Notes under the pieces: model-generated
What the model saw: the letters and a program-made list of their open reading frames with translations, nothing else
Databases searched by the model: none
Told to the model about the DNA's origin: nothing
DNA from: Oscillospiraceae bacterium
Lineage (GTDB): Bacteria > Bacillota > Clostridia > Oscillospirales > Ruminococcaceae
DNA length: 24,150 nt
Direction: 5' to 3'
Assembly (NCBI GenBank): GCA_900768705.1
Contig: CAAGEB010000184.1
Location: 1 to 24,150 of the forward strand
Part shown: positions 21,013-24,150 of the stretch, piece by piece
Layout of the letters: every line of letters starts with the position of its first letter
Position numbering within the stretch: the first letter of the stretch is position 1
Position numbers and translations under genes: made by a program

Positions 21013-21965
21013 TGTTCCTGTCCTTTGTTGTCAATACGAATATAACGGTTTTCGTCTATTTCCGACGGATTATCCAGCACAATATCGTTTGCCGAAACGC
21101 CCTTTCGGATTTCCGTGCCGTCGGCAAATTCCGCTCCGGTGAATATATCCCTGCGAACCGCTTTTCCGTCCTCATACACATACACATATTCCCCGCCCTT
21201 ATCCTGCTCGATCACCGAATATGGAAGCACCACAATTTCCTTTGGTTCGGAAAGGTCAATGGTAACATCTGCCGAAAGACCTGATTTAATTATTTCCTCG
21301 CAGCAATCGGGAGCTATGTTCACATCCACCACCGTTTCCAGCACTGCTCCGTTGTATCTGCTTCGTGCCGCCCCTGCAATACCGCTCACCTTGCCGAAAA
21401 AAACCTCGTCCGGATATGCCGCCAGAGTGAATCGGGCGGTCTGTCCCTCCTTAACCTTTGCTATGTCCAGCTCGCTTACGGCAGTCTTAACAACCAGATC
21501 GGAGGACTGCGCCACAGACGCAATACTGCTGCCGCTTTGTACAGCAGAGCCGTTTCCCGAAACGGAGATTATTCTCCCGGAACAATCGGCGGTGATATTA
21601 TCGGGAATAAGAGCCACCGCCGTGGAAAGATTTGCCGAAGCAATGGCAAGGGTATTCACCTTTCCGAGGCTTTCGATAAAAGAAGCGGAAGCCTGCTTGT
21701 CAACCGATGCGATCACATCTCCCGCAGTTATTTCGTCGCCCACATCAACACGAAATGTGTCGATTACCAACGGAAGCGCACAGGTAATATCCTGCTGCCG
21801 TGTAAAGCCCACCGTACCGCTTCCCGAGACACTTTCCGTATATTCCCTTACCTGTGCGCAGGTTGTTTCGCATAACGGTGCGGAGTATTCCCCGATAATC
21901 GGGATAGTTGCCGCCGCTGCCGCCGCCGACAGACAGCATATCGTTATGATGACTATTTTTTTCAT
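21009..21965 (-). CDS. Membrane-fusion/periplasmic adaptor protein (HlyD-like)
   Basis: The 318-residue protein has an N-terminal membrane anchor (KKIVIITICCLSAAAAAATIPII), then barrel-sandwich and beta-barrel segments typical of efflux adaptors: IDTFRVDVGDEITAGDVIASVD near 68-89, a mirrored GRIISVSGNGSAVQSG half, ARFTLAAYPDEVFFGKVSGIA and VLETVVDVN. The coiled-coil hairpin is short, as in Gram-positive members. It sits between dacF-like and permease genes and overlaps the permease by four bases, so it likely serves that permease. GAGG lies 9 nt upstream of the ATG. Confidence 0.85.
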   Translation of the reverse strand: MKKIVIITICCLSAAAAAATIPIIGEYSAPLCETTCAQVREYTESVSGSGTVGFTRQQDITCALPLVIDTFRVDVGDEITAGDVIASVDKQASASFIESLGKVNTLAIASANLSTAVALIPDNITADCSGRIISVSGNGSAVQSGSSIASVAQSSDLVVKTAVSELDIAKVKEGQTARFTLAAYPDEVFFGKVSGIAGAARSRYNGAVLETVVDVNIAPDCCEEIIKSGLSADVTIDLSEPKEIVVLPYSVIEQDKGGEYVYVYEDGKAVRRDIFTGAEFADGTEIRKGVSANDIVLDNPSEIDENRYIRIDNKGQEQ

Positions 21966-22022
21966 TCACATCATCCTCTCGATTATATTTTCCTCGTAAA
22001 ACGGACGGGCGTGATCTGCCGG

Positions 22023-23156
22023 TCACATCGAGATTATTTGTTTTAATATCAGCATAAAGCATTTGAAAAAATTCATTTCTTCCACAGCCTTTTCCGCAAC
22101 AATATCCGAACGATATACCTCCGCTCCGTCCAGCGTCACCAGATATTCTCCCAGAAACTGCCCCTTTTTCACCGGCGCTCTTACTTCCTCCGCAAAGGTA
22201 TATTCATACTTTACATCTGCCGCTCTGCCCTTGGAAATAACGCACTCTCCGCCCTGATTTTCAATAATCGTATCCACAGTGCCTGATACGCCGTGAATAA
22301 CGGGAACCGGCTTCAGCTTGGTGAAATCCTGCTCCGGAGTGAATTTTTCAAAGCTCTCAAAGCCATAATCCAGCAGCCGTTCCGCCTCGTCAAACCTGTC
22401 CTGATCCTCTTTACAGCCCAGCACCACCGCCACCAGCCTCATATCCTTCTGTTCGGCGCATACCGCCAGACAGCAGCCTGCGCCGTCGGTAGTTCCGGTC
22501 TTTCCGCCGATTATTCCGTTATAATAGCGAACCAGCTTGTTGGTGTTTACCAGCTGTGTTTCTCCGCCCCGCAGATAATCCAGCCAAGTCAGCCACCAGC
22601 CGTAATAAACCTCATGCTTCATCAGCTCCGCCGTAAGCAAAGCGATGTCGTAGGCGGTGGAATAATGTCCGCTGTCGTCATAGCCCACACAGTTGGTATA
22701 GCGGGTGTTGTTCATACCCAGTTCCTTAGCACGCTTGTTCATCTGCTTTACAAACGCCGCCTCCGTTCCCGACAAATGCTCCGCCAATGCAATGCAAGCG
22801 TCGTTGGCGGAACTTACGATAACCGCCTCGAGAAGCTCCGCCACAGTCATTTCTTCACCTATATTCAGCCATATCACCGAACCCTCTGCACCGCTTGCAT
22901 TGGAGCTTGCCTTCACCTTTTCCTCAAGGGAAAGCTCCCCGCTGTCAATCGCCTCCGCCAGAAGCAGCAGCGTCATTTCCTTTGTTACCGACGCCATCGG
23001 CAGCTTCATTTCACTGTTTCCGGAAAACAGCACCTGACCGGTACGGGCTTCCATCAAGATTTCCGCCACAGCGGTATTTTCGGCATAGACAACAGTCCTC
23101 GGAGCAATACCTATCATTATCCCTATGCACAACAGAACGCAAACTAATTTCTTCAT
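22023..23156 (-). CDS. dacF: D-alanyl-D-alanine carboxypeptidase (PBP5/DacF type)
   Basis: This penicillin-binding protein removes the terminal D-alanine of peptidoglycan stem peptides outside the membrane. From the ATG at 23156 (GGGGGA 6 nt upstream; a longer frame adds only seven codons) the product has 377 residues. It has a signal peptide of about 25 residues, the active-site tetrad SVTK (56-59), SAN (116-118) and KTG (219-221), a C-terminal beta domain and a hydrophobic C-terminal anchor (NFFKCFMLILKQII). The order of motifs and length fit DacF/DacA. dacF is forespore-specific in Bacillus, but the symbol is a best guess among paralogues. The adaptor gene follows after 57 nt. Confidence 0.9.
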   Translation of the reverse strand: MKKLVCVLLCIGIMIGIAPRTVVYAENTAVAEILMEARTGQVLFSGNSEMKLPMASVTKEMTLLLLAEAIDSGELSLEEKVKASSNASGAEGSVIWLNIGEEMTVAELLEAVIVSSANDACIALAEHLSGTEAAFVKQMNKRAKELGMNNTRYTNCVGYDDSGHYSTAYDIALLTAELMKHEVYYGWWLTWLDYLRGGETQLVNTNKLVRYYNGIIGGKTGTTDGAGCCLAVCAEQKDMRLVAVVLGCKEDQDRFDEAERLLDYGFESFEKFTPEQDFTKLKPVPVIHGVSGTVDTIIENQGGECVISKGRAADVKYEYTFAEEVRAPVKKGQFLGEYLVTLDGAEVYRSDIVAEKAVEEMNFFKCFMLILKQIISM

Positions 23157-23256
23157 AACCATTCCCCCGAAATACATTCAGTATATTTATGCGCCGATTA
23201 TGTAATTTTATACAAATGCAAAAGCAAGAATTTGTATGCAAATCAGGAAAAAATAC

Positions 23257-23285
23257 TTGTATTTTCAAGAAGATAATGTTATAAT
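23257..23285 (+). promoter_or_regulatory. pyrE promoter
   Basis: TTGTAT (23257-23262) and TATAAT (23280-23285) are 17 nt apart, with TGT directly before the -10. Transcription would start near 23292 and give a leader of only about 36 nt, too short for a PyrR-type attenuator. Confidence 0.7.
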
Positions 23286-23327
23286 GTATTTGTATAAGTA
23301 TATTACCCGAAAGACGAGGATTTTCAA

Positions 23328-23984
23328 ATGACCTATAAAGAAGAATTCATTAAATTTATGGTGGACAGCGGCGTGCTTAAATTCGGTGAATTTACACTGA
23401 AAAGCGGCAGACTTGCCCCTTATTTCATAAACTGCGGAAACTATAAAACCGGCAAGTGCCTTGCCAAGCTCGGAGAATACTATGCCGAGTGCATAAAGGA
23501 ACACGGACTGGAGCCTGATGTGCTTTTCGGACCCGCATACAAGGGAATTCCCCTTTCCGTTGCCGCCTGCACTGCGCTTTATAACAAATTCGGAACAGAA
23601 GTAAGCTACTGCTTTGACCGCAAGGAAGTCAAGGATCACGGCGAGGGCGGTATGTTCGTGGGCAAATCCCTTGAGGACGGCGACAAGGTAGTCATTATCG
23701 ATGATGTAATGACCTCCGGAAAAGCTCTCAGAGAGGTTCTTCCCAAGGTTCAGGGAGCTGCAAAGGTTTCCGTTGAAGGAATGGTTATCACCGTTGACCG
23801 CATGGAAAAGGGTCTCAATTCCGATAAATCAGCAGTCCAGGAGGTTTACGACGAGTTCGGCGTAAAGGTTTACTCCATTGTAAACATCAACGATATTATT
23901 GCCGCTCTGGAAAACGGAATTATTCCGGGTGCGGAATATGTGGATAAAATGAAAGAATACCGCAAGACCTACGGTGTTGACTAA
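23328..23984 (+). CDS. pyrE: Orotate phosphoribosyltransferase
   Basis: PyrE joins orotate to PRPP to make orotidine 5'-phosphate, the fifth step of de novo pyrimidine synthesis. The 218-residue product has FGEFTLKSGRLAPYFIN near the N-terminus, the flexible-loop region CFDRKEVKDHGEGG and the PRPP-binding motif VVIIDDVMTSGKA (121-133). The ATG has GAGG 8 nt upstream. It stands alone, divergent from the dacF-like gene, without other pyr genes in view. Confidence 0.95.
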   Translation: MTYKEEFIKFMVDSGVLKFGEFTLKSGRLAPYFINCGNYKTGKCLAKLGEYYAECIKEHGLEPDVLFGPAYKGIPLSVAACTALYNKFGTEVSYCFDRKEVKDHGEGGMFVGKSLEDGDKVVIIDDVMTSGKALREVLPKVQGAAKVSVEGMVITVDRMEKGLNSDKSAVQEVYDEFGVKVYSIVNINDIIAALENGIIPGAEYVDKMKEYRKTYGVD

Positions 23985-24124
23985 TAACTGCTTGTTAGGG
24001 CAACACCGCACAAAGAACGCCTTACGGCTTTGTCGCCTGTTGCTCTATGTTGTGCGACATCGTGTCGCACTTTTGGAGCAACTGCGCAAACATCGTGTTT
24101 GTGCCTGTTGCTCTCTGTTGTGCG
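23985..24124. repeat. Hairpin repeats after pyrE, tandem unit F
   Basis: Past the pyrE stop a possible GCAACA/TGTTGC stem (24000-24005 with 24038-24043) encloses a small imperfect hairpin. Unit F follows (about 24038-24104): outer stem 24039-24045 with 24076-24082, inner hairpin 24052-24059 with 24063-24070 (loop TCG), downstream hairpin 24084-24092 with 24096-24104 (loop TCG). A second F begins at 24105 and is cut off in its inner stem at 24124. No T-run makes a clear pyrE terminator. Confidence 0.8.
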
Positions 24125-24150
24125 AGATCGGAAGAGCACACGTCTGAACT
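24125..24150 (+). other. Illumina TruSeq adapter remnant, not genomic
   Basis: The last 26 bases begin AGATCGGAAGAGCACACGTC and continue TGAACT, identical to the start of the Illumina TruSeq read-1 adapter. It should be trimmed. The genome sequence ends at 24124. Confidence 0.98.

Noticed and set aside
21115..21999. Long plus-strand frames opposite the adaptor and dacF-like genes (also 22293-23147)
   Set aside because: The minus-strand products carry clear family motifs; the antisense frames do not and lack ribosome binding sites.
23157..23256. A dacF promoter on the minus strand
   Set aside because: Only weak matches (TTGCTT with TACATA) were found, so no feature is called.
23292..23327. 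A PyrR-type attenuator before pyrE
   Set aside because: The leader is only about 36 nt with no terminator or antiterminator hairpin.
1..24124. A CRISPR array among the repeated hairpins
   Set aside because: The repeats are not evenly spaced, have no unique spacers of constant length, and no cas gene is present.
1..24124. A circular molecule, because both ends carry unit F
   Set aside because: The end copies are diverged and in different contexts, and the right end is an adapter; shared repeats at contig breaks explain it better.
1..24124. tRNA or rRNA genes
   Set aside because: No cloverleaf with a TTCRA-type arm and no rRNA core sequence was seen on either strand.

Overview
The window looks like one end-to-end contig of a spore-forming Clostridia genome, most plausibly of the Oscillospirales/Ruminococcaceae type. 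The basis is the gene order, a germination protease (gpr) next to rpsT, four-cysteine S14 and L36, a DacF-type carboxypeptidase and GGAGG-type ribosome binding sites. The species cannot be named from sequence alone. The last 26 bases are the Illumina TruSeq read-1 adapter, so the true sequence ends at 24124.

Region 1 (1-570) has no credible gene. It is a mosaic of GC-rich, hairpin-forming repeats. Region 2 (571-17342, minus strand) is an uninterrupted S10-spc-alpha superoperon of 32 genes: rpsJ-rplC-rplD-rplW-rplB-rpsS-rplV-rpsC-rplP-rpmC-rpsQ-rplN-rplX-rplE-rpsN-rpsH-rplF-rplR-rpsE-rpmD-rplO-secY-adk-map-KOW gene-infA-rpmJ-rpsM-rpsK-rpsD-rpoA-rplQ. It starts at a good extended -10 promoter with a leader of about 285 nt and ends at a strong intrinsic terminator just after rplQ. 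Ribosomal proteins, SecY, nascent-chain methionine removal (Map), adenylate kinase, IF-1 and the RNA polymerase alpha subunit are thus made from one transcript. A MITE-like element of about 159 bp sits between rplB and rpsS, and a second promoter candidate lies before rpoA.

Region 3 (17462-19320) holds gpr (minus), the divergent rpsT (plus) and an FMN-binding split-barrel (PPOX/NimA-like) gene (plus), with terminators after the last two. Region 4 (19312-19836) is a second repeat mosaic in a convergent gap. It carries inverted, rearranged copies of the modules found in region 1. Region 5 (19837-23156, minus) is a probable operon of a DacF-like D,D-carboxypeptidase, a membrane-fusion protein and a MacB/FtsX-type permease, with no ATPase gene. 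Region 6 is pyrE (plus) with its promoter, followed by further hairpin repeats that run into the adapter.

The most unusual signal is the repeat system. Three units (13-76, 112-181, 24038-24104) share one architecture: an outer stem, an inner hairpin with a TCG-like loop, then a downstream hairpin with the same loop type. Their stem sequences differ but remain paired, which is covariation. One unit looks inserted into a junction that is uninterrupted in the inverted copy at 19.4 kb. All these repeats lie beyond the 3' ends of genes.
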